The translations under genes were made by a program, and so were the position numbers. 39,185 bases of DNA, taken from Sphingomonas populi. GTDB taxonomy: Bacteria; Pseudomonadota; Alphaproteobacteria; Sphingomonadales; Sphingomonadaceae. Below the pieces are notes generated by a model. That model was given only the letters and a program-made list of their open reading frames with translations, was not told the DNA's origin and searched no databases. The stretch covers positions 1 through 39,185 of the forward strand of contig NZ_SGIS01000005.1 of the NCBI RefSeq assembly GCF_004208535.1, written 5' to 3'. Below are positions 8,287-16,318 of the stretch, in pieces (the stretch's first letter is position 1; the number at the start of each line of letters is the position of its first letter).

Positions 8287-9687
8287 ATGCGCTACATCAG
8301 CACGCGCGGGGATGCGCCCGCCCTCGATTTCGAACAGGTCACGCTCGCCGGCCTCGCCAGCGATGGCGGCCTGTACCTGCCCGAAGCCTGGCCGAGCCTC
8401 TCGACCGAGGAGATCGCGGCACTGCGCGGCGCGTCCTATGTCGACACCGCCGTCGCGGTGATGGCGCCGTTCGTCGAAGGCACGCTCTCGCGCGAGGATC
8501 TGCGGAGCTTGTGCGAGCAAGCCTATGGCCGCTTCGCCCACGCCGCCGTCACCCCGCTTGTCCAGCTCGATCACCAGCATTGGCTGCTCGAACTGTTCCA
8601 CGGCCCGACGCTCGCGTTCAAGGATGTCGCGCTGCAATTGCTCGGGCTGATGTTCGAGCGGTTCCTCGCCGGCTCGCAGCATCACGTCACCGTGATCGGC
8701 GCGACCTCGGGCGATACTGGCTCGGCGGCGATCGACGCGCTCGCGGGCCGTGCCGGCGTCGATATCTTCATGCTGCACCCCAAGGGCCGAGTGTCCGAGG
8801 TGCAGCGCCGCCAGATGACCACCGTGCTCGCCCCCAACGTCCACAATCTCGCGCTGGAGAATGCCAGCTTCGACGATTGTCAGGCGCTGGTGAAGGCGAT
8901 GTTCAACGATCCTGATTTCTCGGGCACGTTCGCGCTGTCGGCGGTCAATTCGATCAACTGGGCGCGGCTGATGGCGCAGGTGGTCTATTATTTCTACGCC
9001 GCCGTCCGGCTCGGCGCGCCCGAGCGGCCGGTCGCGTTCGCGGTGCCGACCGGCAATTTCGGCGATGTGTTCGCCGGCTATGTCGCCGCGAAGATGGGCC
9101 TGCCCGTCGCCAAGCTGATCGTCGCGACCAACGTCAACGACATCCTCCACCGCGCGCTCAGCGCGGGCGACTATTCGCAAGGCACCGTCGTGCCGACACC
9201 GAGCCCGTCGATGGACATTCAGGTGTCGAGCAATTTCGAGCGGCTGCTGTTCGATCTTGGCGGGCGCGACGGGCATGCGCTCGCCGCGCAGATGCAGGGG
9301 TTCGAGGCGAGCAAGGCGATGCGGCTTACCAACGCGCAGGCCGGTGGCGCGTCGGCGCTGTTCGCCAGCGACCGGATCGATCTCGACGACATGGCGCTGG
9401 CGATGCGCTGGGCGAGCGAGGATGCGGGGCAAGTGATCGACCCGCACACCGCGATCGGCCTCGCCGCCGCGCGCCGCGCCGGGCTGCCGGCGGATGTGCC
9501 GGTGGTGACGCTCGCGACGGCGCACCCGGCCAAGTTCGGCGATGCGGTCGAGCGCGCCACGGGTATGCGCCCGAGCCTGCCCGCGCGCGTCGGCGACCTG
9601 TTCGACCGCGAGGAACGCTATGCGACGTTGCCCGGCACGTTCGAGGCGGTGACGGCGTATATCGCCGAGCGTGCGGTGGCGCGGTGA
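8287..9687 (+). CDS. thrC: Threonine synthase
   Basis: ThrC converts O-phospho-L-homoserine to threonine with pyridoxal phosphate. The 466-residue product begins MRYISTRGDAP, as in the gamma/alpha-proteobacterial class. It contains HGPTLAFKD with the PLP-binding lysine at K112, the phosphate-binding GATSGDTGSAA loop, the AVNSINWARLMAQVVYY segment, the VPTGNFGDVFAGY stretch and the C-terminal ATAHPAKFGDAV motif. No clear ribosome-binding site precedes the ATG. It lies after the cox operon, separated by a palindromic repeat. Confidence 0.96.
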   Translation: MRYISTRGDAPALDFEQVTLAGLASDGGLYLPEAWPSLSTEEIAALRGASYVDTAVAVMAPFVEGTLSREDLRSLCEQAYGRFAHAAVTPLVQLDHQHWLLELFHGPTLAFKDVALQLLGLMFERFLAGSQHHVTVIGATSGDTGSAAIDALAGRAGVDIFMLHPKGRVSEVQRRQMTTVLAPNVHNLALENASFDDCQALVKAMFNDPDFSGTFALSAVNSINWARLMAQVVYYFYAAVRLGAPERPVAFAVPTGNFGDVFAGYVAAKMGLPVAKLIVATNVNDILHRALSAGDYSQGTVVPTPSPSMDIQVSSNFERLLFDLGGRDGHALAAQMQGFEASKAMRLTNAQAGGASALFASDRIDLDDMALAMRWASEDAGQVIDPHTAIGLAAARRAGLPADVPVVTLATAHPAKFGDAVERATGMRPSLPARVGDLFDREERYATLPGTFEAVTAYIAERAVAR

Positions 9688-9704
9688 GGTTGCATTCCGC
9701 GCTT

Positions 9705-9868
9705 CTCCCCTCCCTGAAAGAGCAACGGGTGAACAGCGCCCCGCGCTGTTCAGGTCATGCCGGGGGCATGACCGACCCGTTGCTGGGTCGGGGGTGGGTC
9801 GGCTCGAGGCCGGCGCGGCGTTCCCCCGAGACCAACCCATCCCTAACCCCTCCCTTCCAGGGAGGGGA
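9705..9868. repeat. Composite palindromic repeat (family G) with nested element
   Basis: The left flank CTCCCCTCCCTGAAAG (9705-9720) and right flank CCTCCCTTCCAGGGAGGGG (9850-9868) belong to the same repeat family as 24147-24250. In the 24147 copy the left flank continues straight into GGAGGGGTCGGGGGTGGG. Here a 64-base structured element (9721-9784) occupies that junction before the GGGTCGGGGGTGGG continues. The whole unit fills the gap between thrC and the methyltransferase gene and ends five bases before the latter's ATG, so its GGAGGGG may act as the ribosome-binding site. Confidence 0.8.
9721..9784. repeat. Perfect three-way-junction (cloverleaf) element
   Basis: A perfect 10-bp outer stem (AGCAACGGGT at 9721-9730 with ACCCGTTGCT at 9775-9784) encloses two perfect 9-bp hairpins. 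The first is GAACAGCGC-CCC-GCGCTGTTC (9731-9751). The second is GGTCATGCC-GGG-GGCATGACC (9753-9773). Only two bases, 9752 and 9774, are unpaired outside the loops. The two loops are complementary to each other (CCC and GGG). The regularity suggests a selected DNA or RNA structure. Confidence 0.85.
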
Positions 9869-9873
9869 ATAGG

Positions 9874-10737
9874 ATGCAGCTTCAAACCCTCATCGCCGAA
9901 CCGTGGCCTGATTACGGGCTGATCGACTCGGGCAACGGCCGCAAGCTCGAACGCTACGGCCGCTTCCGCTTCATCCGCCCCGAGCCGCAGGCGATGTGGG
10001 CGCCGGCGTCGGACCATTGGGAGGCCGACGGCGATTTCATCGGCGCGTCGGACGAAGAGGGCGGCGGGCGCTGGCATCTGTCGCGCGACGTGCCGCGCGG
10101 CGGCTGGCATGTGCGCTGGGAGGAGTTGCTGTTCACCGCGCAGAACACGCCGTTCCGTCACCTCGCGTTCTTCCCCGACATGGCACCGCAATGGGCGTGG
10201 ATGCGCGAAGCCATCGCCGAGGGTGACCAGGTGCTCAACCTGTTCGGCTATACCGGCGTCGGCACGCTGGCGCTGGCGGCCAAAGGCGCGGGCGTCACGC
10301 ATGTCGATGCCTCGAAGAAGTCGGTCGAGGCCGGCAAGGCCAATGCCTTCCTGTCCGATCTCGCCGACCGTCCGATTCGCTGGATGGTCGATGACGCGAC
10401 CAAGTTCGCCGCGCGCGAGGTCCGGCGCGGCAAGCGCTATGACGGAATTTTCCTCGATCCACCCAAGTTCGGGCGCGGTCCCGATGGCGAAGTGTGGCGG
10501 CTCGAAGAAGGGCTGCCCGGCCTGATCGCGGATTGCCGCCGGCTGCTTGATGCCGACAGCAAGTTCCTGGTGCTGACCGTCTATGCGGTGCGGATGTCGG
10601 CGCTGGCGATCGGCGAGGTGGTGCGTCAGGCGCTCGGCGATCTCGGCGGCACGGTCGAGGTCGGCGAGATGGCGGTGCGCGAGGAAGCGCGCGGGCTGCT
10701 ATTGCCGACTGCGATTTTCGCGCGCTGGCGGCGGTGA
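9874..10737 (+). CDS. Class I SAM-dependent methyltransferase, RlmI-like
   Basis: This 287-residue protein has the Rossmann-fold methyltransferase motifs. NLFGYTGVGTLALAAKGA is the SAM-binding loop, HVDASKKSVEAGKANA is motif II, and FLDPPKFGRG is the DPP motif IV of rRNA/DNA base methyltransferases. It belongs to the COG1092 (RlmI-type) group but lacks the N-terminal PUA domain of E. coli RlmI. The segment where m5C enzymes carry their catalytic cysteine reads FLVLTVYAVRMS without cysteine, so a cytosine-C5 activity is not supported and the substrate is unknown. The ribosome-binding purines GGAGGGGAATAGG come from the adjoining repeat. Confidence 0.85.
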   Translation: MQLQTLIAEPWPDYGLIDSGNGRKLERYGRFRFIRPEPQAMWAPASDHWEADGDFIGASDEEGGGRWHLSRDVPRGGWHVRWEELLFTAQNTPFRHLAFFPDMAPQWAWMREAIAEGDQVLNLFGYTGVGTLALAAKGAGVTHVDASKKSVEAGKANAFLSDLADRPIRWMVDDATKFAAREVRRGKRYDGIFLDPPKFGRGPDGEVWRLEEGLPGLIADCRRLLDADSKFLVLTVYAVRMSALAIGEVVRQALGDLGGTVEVGEMAVREEARGLLLPTAIFARWRR

Positions 10738-10738
10738 T

Positions 10739-10826
10739 CGTCGCCCCGGCGCAGGCCGGGGCCGCTGCATGTCGGGCGATCCGTTCGCCAAATTACCCAG
10801 CGGCCCCGGCCTCCGCCGGGGCGACG
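10739..10826. repeat. Inverted repeat between convergent genes (family A)
   Basis: Arms at 10739-10767 and 10798-10826 are 29-base inverted copies with one mismatch, around a 30-base spacer. Each arm contains the smaller palindrome GCCCCGGCGCAGGCCGGGGC. It fits exactly between the stops of the methyltransferase gene and ccmB, which converge here, and may serve as a bidirectional transcript end. A half copy is at 1-27. Confidence 0.9.
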
Positions 10827-10833
10827 AAACGGG

Positions 10834-11478
10834 CTATTCCATTGCCACGCGCATCGCCGCGCCCGCGACGAACGGCGCGCCGGCGACCAGCACGAGGCTG
10901 ACCGCGCCGAGCAGCTTCAGCGCGCCCGCACCGCCGTCGAGCGCACCCGCGCCGAAGATCAGTAGCGGCACCGCGAGCGGCAGCATCAGCAGCCCCGCTA
11001 GCGCGCCCGCGCCGCGCATCCCCGCGATCAGCGCCGACGTCGCCACCGCCAGCGCGGCGAGGCCGGGCGTGCCGATCAGCAGCCCGAGTTCGACCCGCCC
11101 GAGCGTCACCGCCGGCAGCCCGAGCAACCCGGCGGCGACCACCGCCGCCAGCATCAACGGCGGCGCGAAGCTCAGCCAGTGCGCGAGCATCTTGGCGGCG
11201 GCGACGCCCGCCATTGAAAACCCGCGCACGCCGAGCTGATCGAACACGCCGGCCTCGGCATCGGGGCCGATCAGCCGCTCGACCGGCAGCAGCGCGGCGA
11301 GCAAGGCGGCGGCCCAGATCACCCCGCCGCCGATGCGCGCGAGCAGGACGGTATCGGGGCCGACCGCGAACGGAAACAGGATCGCGACGAGCAGGAAGAA
11401 CGCGACCGGGTTGACCATGCCGCCGCCCGCCCAGGCAAGCCGCAGGTCGCGCGCGATGAGGCGAACCATCCCGCTCAC
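10834..11478 (-). CDS. ccmB: Heme exporter protein CcmB
   Basis: CcmB is a membrane subunit of the CcmABC(D) ABC complex of cytochrome c maturation system I, which releases holo-CcmE for heme delivery in the periplasm. The 214-residue product is almost wholly hydrophobic, with about six membrane helices. It begins with the family's LIARDLRLAWAGGG segment and has the DAEAGVFDQLGVRGFSM loop. It overlaps the upstream ccmA by four bases (ATGA). No ccmC, ccmD, ccmE or ccmF follows; the convergent methyltransferase gene ends 97 bases beyond its stop, so the rest of the system must lie elsewhere. Confidence 0.94.
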   Translation of the reverse strand: MSGMVRLIARDLRLAWAGGGMVNPVAFFLLVAILFPFAVGPDTVLLARIGGGVIWAAALLAALLPVERLIGPDAEAGVFDQLGVRGFSMAGVAAAKMLAHWLSFAPPLMLAAVVAAGLLGLPAVTLGRVELGLLIGTPGLAALAVATSALIAGMRGAGALAGLLMLPLAVPLLIFGAGALDGGAGALKLLGAVSLVLVAGAPFVAGAAMRVAME

Positions 11479-12065
11479 AGCGCGACTACCCGTGCGCCCG
11501 GCAGCGCGATATCGGTGTGAGTCGCCACCAGTGCGATGCCGCCACGGGCGCGGTGTTCAGCGACGAGCGCTTCGAGGGTCGCCACGCTGGCGGCGTCGAG
11601 ACCGTTGGCGGGTTCGTCGAGCAGCCAAAGCGGCGCCTCACTCGCCACCACCCGCGCGAGCGCAGCGCGGCGGCGCTGCCCGGTCGAGAGCAATCGCACC
11701 GGCACCTGCGCCAGCGTCGCCAGCCCGGTCGCGGTCAGCGCGTCCGCGACCCGCCGCGCCGGCTCCGGTACGGCATCGAGCGCCGCCCAGAAGCGCAGCG
11801 CGTCTTCAAGTGTCTGTCCGGAATCGAGCGCCGCGGCTTCCGCCATCAGCGCGCAGGGCGGCGCTTCGACGCGGCCTTCGGCGGGGGCGAGCAGCCCGGC
11901 GGCGATCCGCAGCAGGCTCGATTTGCCCGCACCGTTCGGCCCCGTCACCAACGCCGCGTCGCCGGGTGCGAGCGTGAAACGCAGCCCAGCGAACAGCCTG
12001 CGCCCGCCCCGCACGCCCGTGACGCCATGAAAGGCGAGGCGGGGTGGTTGATCGTGGTCGGCCAT
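11475..12065 (-). CDS. ccmA: Cytochrome c biogenesis heme exporter ATP-binding protein CcmA
   Basis: CcmA is the ATPase of the cytochrome c maturation ABC complex, paired with CcmB. The 196-residue product contains the Walker A motif GPNGAGKSS (about residues 42-50), the ABC signature LLSTGQRRR, the Walker B segment [12 protein letters not shown] and a switch histidine in ATHTD. The LSTGQ signature (instead of LSGGQ) and the short length are typical of CcmA. It starts at an ATG 55 bases from the divergent pterin dehydratase gene and is translationally coupled to ccmB. Confidence 0.95.
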   Translation of the reverse strand: MADHDQPPRLAFHGVTGVRGGRRLFAGLRFTLAPGDAALVTGPNGAGKSSLLRIAAGLLAPAEGRVEAPPCALMAEAAALDSGQTLEDALRFWAALDAVPEPARRVADALTATGLATLAQVPVRLLSTGQRRRAALARVVASEAPLWLLDEPANGLDAASVATLEALVAEHRARGGIALVATHTDIALPGARVVAL

Positions 12066-12120
12066 CGGCTATGCCTTAGGCGATAAGGCGCATCCCGCGC
12101 CAGCCACGAGGATGCACGCG

Positions 12121-12411
12121 ATGGTGGAGCAACTGAACGACATCGAACGCGCCGACGCACTCGATGAACTCGATGAGTGGGATTATGACGAGGCGCGCGA
12201 CGCGATCACGCGCACCTTCACCTTCGTGGATTTCTCGGCGGCGTTCGGCTTCATGGCGCGAGTCGCCCTGCTCGCCGAAAAGGCCGATCACCATCCCGAA
12301 TGGAGTAATGTCTGGAACCGCGTCGATATCCTGCTGACGACGCATGATGCGGCCGGACTGTCGCACCGCGACATGGACCTTGCCCGCGCGATCGACGCTT
12401 TGTTGGTGTAA
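12121..12411 (+). CDS. 4a-hydroxytetrahydrobiopterin dehydratase
   Basis: Pterin-4a-carbinolamine dehydratase recycles the pterin cofactor of aromatic amino acid hydroxylases by removing water from 4a-hydroxytetrahydrobiopterin. The 96-residue product has the family's catalytic core: [29 protein letters not shown] with the EKADHHPEW signature, followed by [21 protein letters not shown]. The ATG at 12121 has GAGG nine bases upstream. An ATG three codons earlier (12112) sits directly against that GAGG and is less likely. Phenylalanine hydroxylase is not in the window, but a fumarylacetoacetate hydrolase-like gene of aromatic breakdown is near the right end. Confidence 0.93.
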   Translation: MVEQLNDIERADALDELDEWDYDEARDAITRTFTFVDFSAAFGFMARVALLAEKADHHPEWSNVWNRVDILLTTHDAAGLSHRDMDLARAIDALLV

Positions 12412-12421
12412 CCGCCGGGCG

Positions 12422-12511
12422 TCAGAGCAGCCCGGCGATCCTGAAGTGGCCGAGCAGCATCAGGCTGGTCAGCACGAACGAAACGACTGCGAAAGCAACG
12501 GGCCGCACCAT
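12422..12511 (-). CDS. Tiny hydrophobic protein, 29 residues
   Basis: A 29-codon frame begins MVRPVAFAVVSFV and is one hydrophobic helix with a basic residue at the start and HFR near the end. A strong ribosome-binding sequence (GGGAGG, six bases before the ATG) supports translation. It lies 29 bases downstream of the 36-residue small gene on the same strand, so the pair may be one transcript. I do not recognise the family. Size and composition resemble single-span regulatory or stress membrane peptides. Confidence 0.55.
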   Translation of the reverse strand: MVRPVAFAVVSFVLTSLMLLGHFRIAGLL

Positions 12512-12540
12512 CGGAACCTCCCGAACCGGAATGTCCCCGA

Positions 12541-12651
12541 TCATGCGATCGGGGCGATGGAGACGGCGGTGCTGACCAGCACGACGGTGACGAACAGCGC
12601 GCCGACGAGCGAAGTGGCGATCTGCTGGAGCGATTCGATACGAGCGTTCAT
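12541..12651 (-). CDS. Tiny single-span membrane protein, 36 residues
   Basis: The frame encodes MNARIESLQQIATSLVGALF followed by a further hydrophobic stretch ending in VSIAPIA. It has a short amphipathic N-terminus and one membrane helix (about residues 12-33). AGGGA lies about nine bases before the ATG. A longer in-frame start exists upstream, but it adds an Arg/Cys-rich sequence with no ribosome-binding site. It is likely transcribed with the 29-residue gene, in the gap between the pterin dehydratase and hisN. No function can be assigned. Confidence 0.6.
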   Translation of the reverse strand: MNARIESLQQIATSLVGALFVTVVLVSTAVSIAPIA

Positions 12652-12917
12652 GAGGATATTCCCTGTGTAAGTGGTGCGCCGGACCATCCGACGACCGATG
12701 CCAGAGGGATTGCAGAGAGCGTGCCAAGTCGCGAGAAGTGTTGTTTTACAAGATGATGGCAAAATCCCGTTCCGCTGGGGTCAATTTTGCGCGGTGCAAC
12801 GCGCCAAGTCTTGGTAAAAAATCCCAAGGCCGGCAGGAAAATTTCGTCCGGCGTCTTTTGATCGCGTCAGCCTTCGCGACGCTGGCGGATCGTACCCGAC
12901 GCGGCTAGGCGAAACCG

Positions 12918-13700
12918 ATGCGTGTCTCAGCCGCCGATCTCGATCTCGCCACTGCCCTCGCCGAAGCGGCGGGTGCGGCGATCCGCCCTTATTATCGCAA
13001 GCCCGCCGGGCTGGAGGCGAAGGACGATGCCTCGCCCGTCACGCTTGCCGACCGCGCGGCGGAAGCGGCGATGCGTGCGCTCATCGAGCAGCGCTTTCCC
13101 GACGATGCGATCATCGGCGAGGAATATGGCGTGCGCGAGGGGACGAGCGGCCGCGCCTGGGTGCTCGATCCGATCGACGGTACGCGCGCGTTCATCTCGG
13201 GCCGGCCGATCTTCGGCACGCTGATCGCCTTGGTCGCGGAGGGCTGGCCGGTGCTCGGCGTGCTCGACCAGCCGATCCTGGGTGAGCGCTGGGTCGGCAC
13301 GATCGGCCGGCCGACCCTGTTCAACGGCCAGCCGGCGGCGACGCGGCGTTGCGCGGATCTGTCGAAGGCGCTGCTCGGCACCACCTCGCCCGCGCTGTTC
13401 GACGACGGCCAGTTGCACGCCTTCGAACATCTCGACGGCGCGGTGATGAGCACGGTGCTGGGCGGCGATTGCTACAATTACGGCTGCGTCGCGAGCGGCT
13501 GGCTCGACATCGTCGTGGAGGCGGGGCTGAAGCTGCACGATTTCGCCGCACTGGTGCCGATCGTCGAGGGTGCCGGCGGACGGATGTGCGACTGGCAGGG
13601 CGACCCGCTCACCGCCGATAGCATCGGCGAGGTGATCGCCGCCGGCGATCCGGCGCGGATCGACGATATCCTCGAGGCGATGGCCTGCCGGGGGCACTGA
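12918..13700 (+). CDS. hisN: Histidinol-phosphatase, inositol monophosphatase family
   Basis: HisN removes phosphate from L-histidinol phosphate in histidine synthesis. The 260-residue product has the metal-dependent IMPase fold: the first metal site in DDAIIGEEYG, the central WVLDPIDGTRAF motif (D-P-I-D-G-T), and the C-terminal LKLHDFAALVPIVEGAGG motif, where the usual WD is HD, as in the HisN subgroup. GGDCYNYGCVASG is the substrate-side loop. Related IMPase-family proteins act on inositol phosphate or CysQ substrates, so the histidinol-phosphate assignment is likely but not certain. It converges on the asmA gene, separated by a palindromic repeat. Confidence 0.88.
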   Translation: MRVSAADLDLATALAEAAGAAIRPYYRKPAGLEAKDDASPVTLADRAAEAAMRALIEQRFPDDAIIGEEYGVREGTSGRAWVLDPIDGTRAFISGRPIFGTLIALVAEGWPVLGVLDQPILGERWVGTIGRPTLFNGQPAATRRCADLSKALLGTTSPALFDDGQLHAFEHLDGAVMSTVLGGDCYNYGCVASGWLDIVVEAGLKLHDFAALVPIVEGAGGRMCDWQGDPLTADSIGEVIAAGDPARIDDILEAMACRGH

Positions 13701-13711
13701 GCGACCGCCTG

Positions 13712-13782
13712 CCGTTCGTGCCGAGCGAAGTCGAGGCACCTGCGCTCTTGCCTAGTCCCTCGACTACGCTCGGGACGAACGG
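13712..13782. repeat. Inverted repeat between hisN and asmA (family D)
   Basis: Arms 13712-13736 and 13758-13782 are 25-base inverted copies with two mismatches. The left arm is identical to the left arm of the copy at 782-852. It lies between two converging genes and probably forms a bidirectional transcript end. Confidence 0.9.
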
Positions 13783-13786
13783 AGCG

Positions 13787-15928
13787 TCAGAAAATCCCCA
13801 GAAACTTCTTGCCCTGGGCGCGCTTTTCGCCCGGCGCGGCCTTGCCGTTCTCGGATTTGGCGGTGGTGCCCTTGCCGACATCGTCGCGCGGCTTGCCGCC
13901 CTTGGTGCGCTGCGCCGAGGCAGGCGCGCCGGCGAGGACCGGCCCGCACTTCGCCGCCTTGGCGTCTCCGATATCGACGAACGCCAGCACCGTCGCCAGC
14001 GGCGTACCAACGATGCCGAGCGCCAGCCCCGCGCCGGCGCGCTCGATCAGGTCGCCGCTGATCGGGTTGATGCCGGGCTTGGCGAAGCTGCCCTGAATGC
14101 CGATCGGCGATTGCCCCGAGAACAGGCTGAACTTCTTGCCGTCGGCGCGGAACGCCATGTCGAGCGCCTCGTTGCGGAAGCTGAAGCCGCCACGGCCGAG
14201 CATCACGTTCTTGGTCGTGTCGATCAGGATCGGGTCTGCCGCCGCGACGCCGTTCCGAACGGTGAAGCCGATCAGCCCGCAATTGATGTGGACCGGCTCC
14301 TTGAGCTTCCCTTGCAGCATCTTCTGCGCGAACGTGCCGATATCGAGTTCGGCGATCTGCACGTTACGCGTCCAGAAACTGCCCTCGGGCATGATGAAGG
14401 CGATCCGGCCCTGCGCGTTCGACAGCGACTGGTGCACCGTATCGCCGACCCCGGCGAGCTGGATGCGGCCCTTGACCACGCCGGTCGTCCCCGCCTCGTC
14501 GACGCCATAGCCGGCGAGCAGCTTGCCCATCGGCGTCGGCGCGAGGCGGATGTCGTAATCGGTGTGCATCGGCACACGCCGCTCATCCATCACGATGTCG
14601 GCGGCGACATTGCCGCGCGCCATCGAGAAGGTGAGCGGTGACAGCTTGAGCAACCGATCGACCAGCGACACGGTGAGGTCGATATGCGAGATCGGCACGT
14701 TGCGCGACCGCACCACGCCGACCGTCCAATGCGCGTCGGCATCGAAATTCTTGATCGATTCGACGCGCAGATTGGCGTCGGGCAGGATTCGCGTCGCGCC
14801 CGCGCCGGTCTCGGCGGCGGCGGCGATCGCGCCCTTGGCGGCGACGGTATCCGGGTTGTAGCCGATGAACGGCGCGGCATCGATGATGTCGAGCGAGCGC
14901 GTCGCCAGCGCGGCGTCGATTTTGAGGCGCGGGCGGATGTTGCGGATCGTGAACTTGCCCGTCAGGTCGCTCGCGCCGAACCGCCCGACGAGGTGGGTGA
15001 AGGCATATTCGTCGCCGGTCTTCACCAGTTGCGCGCGCGCGGTGTAGGTGCGCGTGCGCGGGATGACGACGCCGATGATGTCGAGCAGCTCGGCGGCGTT
15101 GCGCCCGCGCGCCTTCACGTCGAGCGGCACGCCTTCGATGTCGGTCAGGCCGGGCAGCGTCCCCGACACGTCGATGATATTGTGCGCGGCATTGGCGGTC
15201 AGTCGCAGTTCGTTCTTGCCGCGCCGCACCGTATCGTTCGGCGAGAGCATCGCGCCCGACAGTGTGAACGGCGTGTCGCGCACCATGCCGTCGCCGGTGA
15301 AGCGGATCGCCTGCGTGATGCTGGTGCCCTGCGACCGGATCGGTTCGAACGCCAGATCGGCGGTCAGCCGCATGCGCGGATCGCGGTAGCGCAGCGTGGT
15401 CCGCGCGACGAGCGCGCGCTGGATCAGCGGCAGCACGAACGGCTTGGCATCGTCCTTCTTCTCGCCGAACGTCCAGCTATTGCGGGTATGTGCCGCATCC
15501 CATTCGAGATCGATCGCGCCCTGCGTGAGATCGAGGAAGTGCAGCCGCTTGCGCCCCCAGATCAACGAGAGCGGCGCGATCCGCGTGTCGATCCGCCCGG
15601 CCTCGAACAGATTGGGCCGGGTCGCCCATTTCGGATTGGAGACGGTCATCCCTTCGGCGAGGAACTTGATCGTGATCGGGTCGAAATAGAGCTGGAAATC
15701 GCCGCGCACCTTCACGTCGCGCTCGATCAAGCCAGCGGTGATCCGCTCGAACGGATGTTTGAGGAAACGGCCCTTGGTGATGTACAGCACCAGCCACACC
15801 AGAAAGAGCGCCGCGACGATGCCGACCAGCACGTTGCGCGCGATTCGCCAGCCACGCCCGAGCCGCCGCCGGGGCGCGGGCTTGGGCGAATCGTCGAGGG
15901 CAGACGGTGTGCGGTCGGCGGTTTCCAT
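13787..15928 (-). CDS. AsmA family protein
   Basis: AsmA-like proteins are large inner-membrane-anchored, mostly periplasmic proteins linked to outer-membrane assembly and phospholipid transport between membranes. The 713-residue product has a basic cytoplasmic N-terminus, one membrane helix (about residues 28-50), the family's early segment GRFLKHPFERITAGL, then long beta-rich repeats. Its C-terminal half has the AsmA_2 pattern (ISHIDLTVSLVDRLLKLSPL, LLAGYGVDEAGTTGVV and GFSFRNEALDMAFRADGKKF). The tail is Lys/Gly-rich. The ATG at 15928 is chosen because it keeps a compact N-terminus; an ATG eight codons upstream (15952) is also possible. It is divergent from rpmI. Confidence 0.85.
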   Translation of the reverse strand: METADRTPSALDDSPKPAPRRRLGRGWRIARNVLVGIVAALFLVWLVLYITKGRFLKHPFERITAGLIERDVKVRGDFQLYFDPITIKFLAEGMTVSNPKWATRPNLFEAGRIDTRIAPLSLIWGRKRLHFLDLTQGAIDLEWDAAHTRNSWTFGEKKDDAKPFVLPLIQRALVARTTLRYRDPRMRLTADLAFEPIRSQGTSITQAIRFTGDGMVRDTPFTLSGAMLSPNDTVRRGKNELRLTANAAHNIIDVSGTLPGLTDIEGVPLDVKARGRNAAELLDIIGVVIPRTRTYTARAQLVKTGDEYAFTHLVGRFGASDLTGKFTIRNIRPRLKIDAALATRSLDIIDAAPFIGYNPDTVAAKGAIAAAAETGAGATRILPDANLRVESIKNFDADAHWTVGVVRSRNVPISHIDLTVSLVDRLLKLSPLTFSMARGNVAADIVMDERRVPMHTDYDIRLAPTPMGKLLAGYGVDEAGTTGVVKGRIQLAGVGDTVHQSLSNAQGRIAFIMPEGSFWTRNVQIAELDIGTFAQKMLQGKLKEPVHINCGLIGFTVRNGVAAADPILIDTTKNVMLGRGGFSFRNEALDMAFRADGKKFSLFSGQSPIGIQGSFAKPGINPISGDLIERAGAGLALGIVGTPLATVLAFVDIGDAKAAKCGPVLAGAPASAQRTKGGKPRDDVGKGTTAKSENGKAAPGEKRAQGKKFLGIF

Positions 15929-16096
15929 GCGACTGCTAACCCCCGGCTGCATAAAGCGGTTCCGATGGTTGCATTTGGTTGCATTCCGCAGCGCGAATCG
16001 CTAAGCGCCCCGCTTCCCGCGAGTAAGAGGAACTGCCCGGCCGGTATGGGCTGCCGTGGCCGTTCATAGATCGTCGCGAACAAGAAAGGACGAGAA

Positions 16097-16300
16097 ATGC
16101 CCAAACTCAAGACGAAGAGCGGCGTTAAGAAGCGCTTCAAGTTCACCGCCACCGGCCTGTTGAAGCACGGCGTCGCCGGCAAGCGCCACCGCCTGTTGCA
16201 CCACAACGGCAAGTACATCCGCCAGAACCGCGGCACCAAGGTTCTCGCCAAGGCGGATACCGCAGCAGTGAAGGCCTGGGCGCCTTACGGCCTGCGTTGA
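16097..16300 (+). CDS. rpmI: Large ribosomal subunit protein bL35
   Basis: The 67-residue basic protein is recognisable from MPKLKTKSGVKKRFKFTATG, the RHRLLHHNGKYIRQ segment and the C-terminal KAWAPYGLR. It has the usual length of bL35. AAGGACGAG precedes the ATG. It is paired with rplT 18 bases downstream. infC, which often precedes this pair in other bacteria, is not upstream; the divergent asmA gene is there instead. Confidence 0.98.
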   Translation: MPKLKTKSGVKKRFKFTATGLLKHGVAGKRHRLLHHNGKYIRQNRGTKVLAKADTAAVKAWAPYGLR

Positions 16301-16318
16301 GCGGAAGGATATAGATAG

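Noticed and set aside
12769..12773. GGAAC on the minus strand upstream of the two tiny genes
   Set aside because: No CGTT lies at the required 16-18 base distance, so an EcfG promoter is not supported.
15938..15963. GGAAC-N17-GGTT on the minus strand upstream of asmA, like an EcfG promoter
   Set aside because: The C of CGTT is missing and the site would start transcription only a few bases from the ATG. A partial match of this length is expected by chance in 39 kb.
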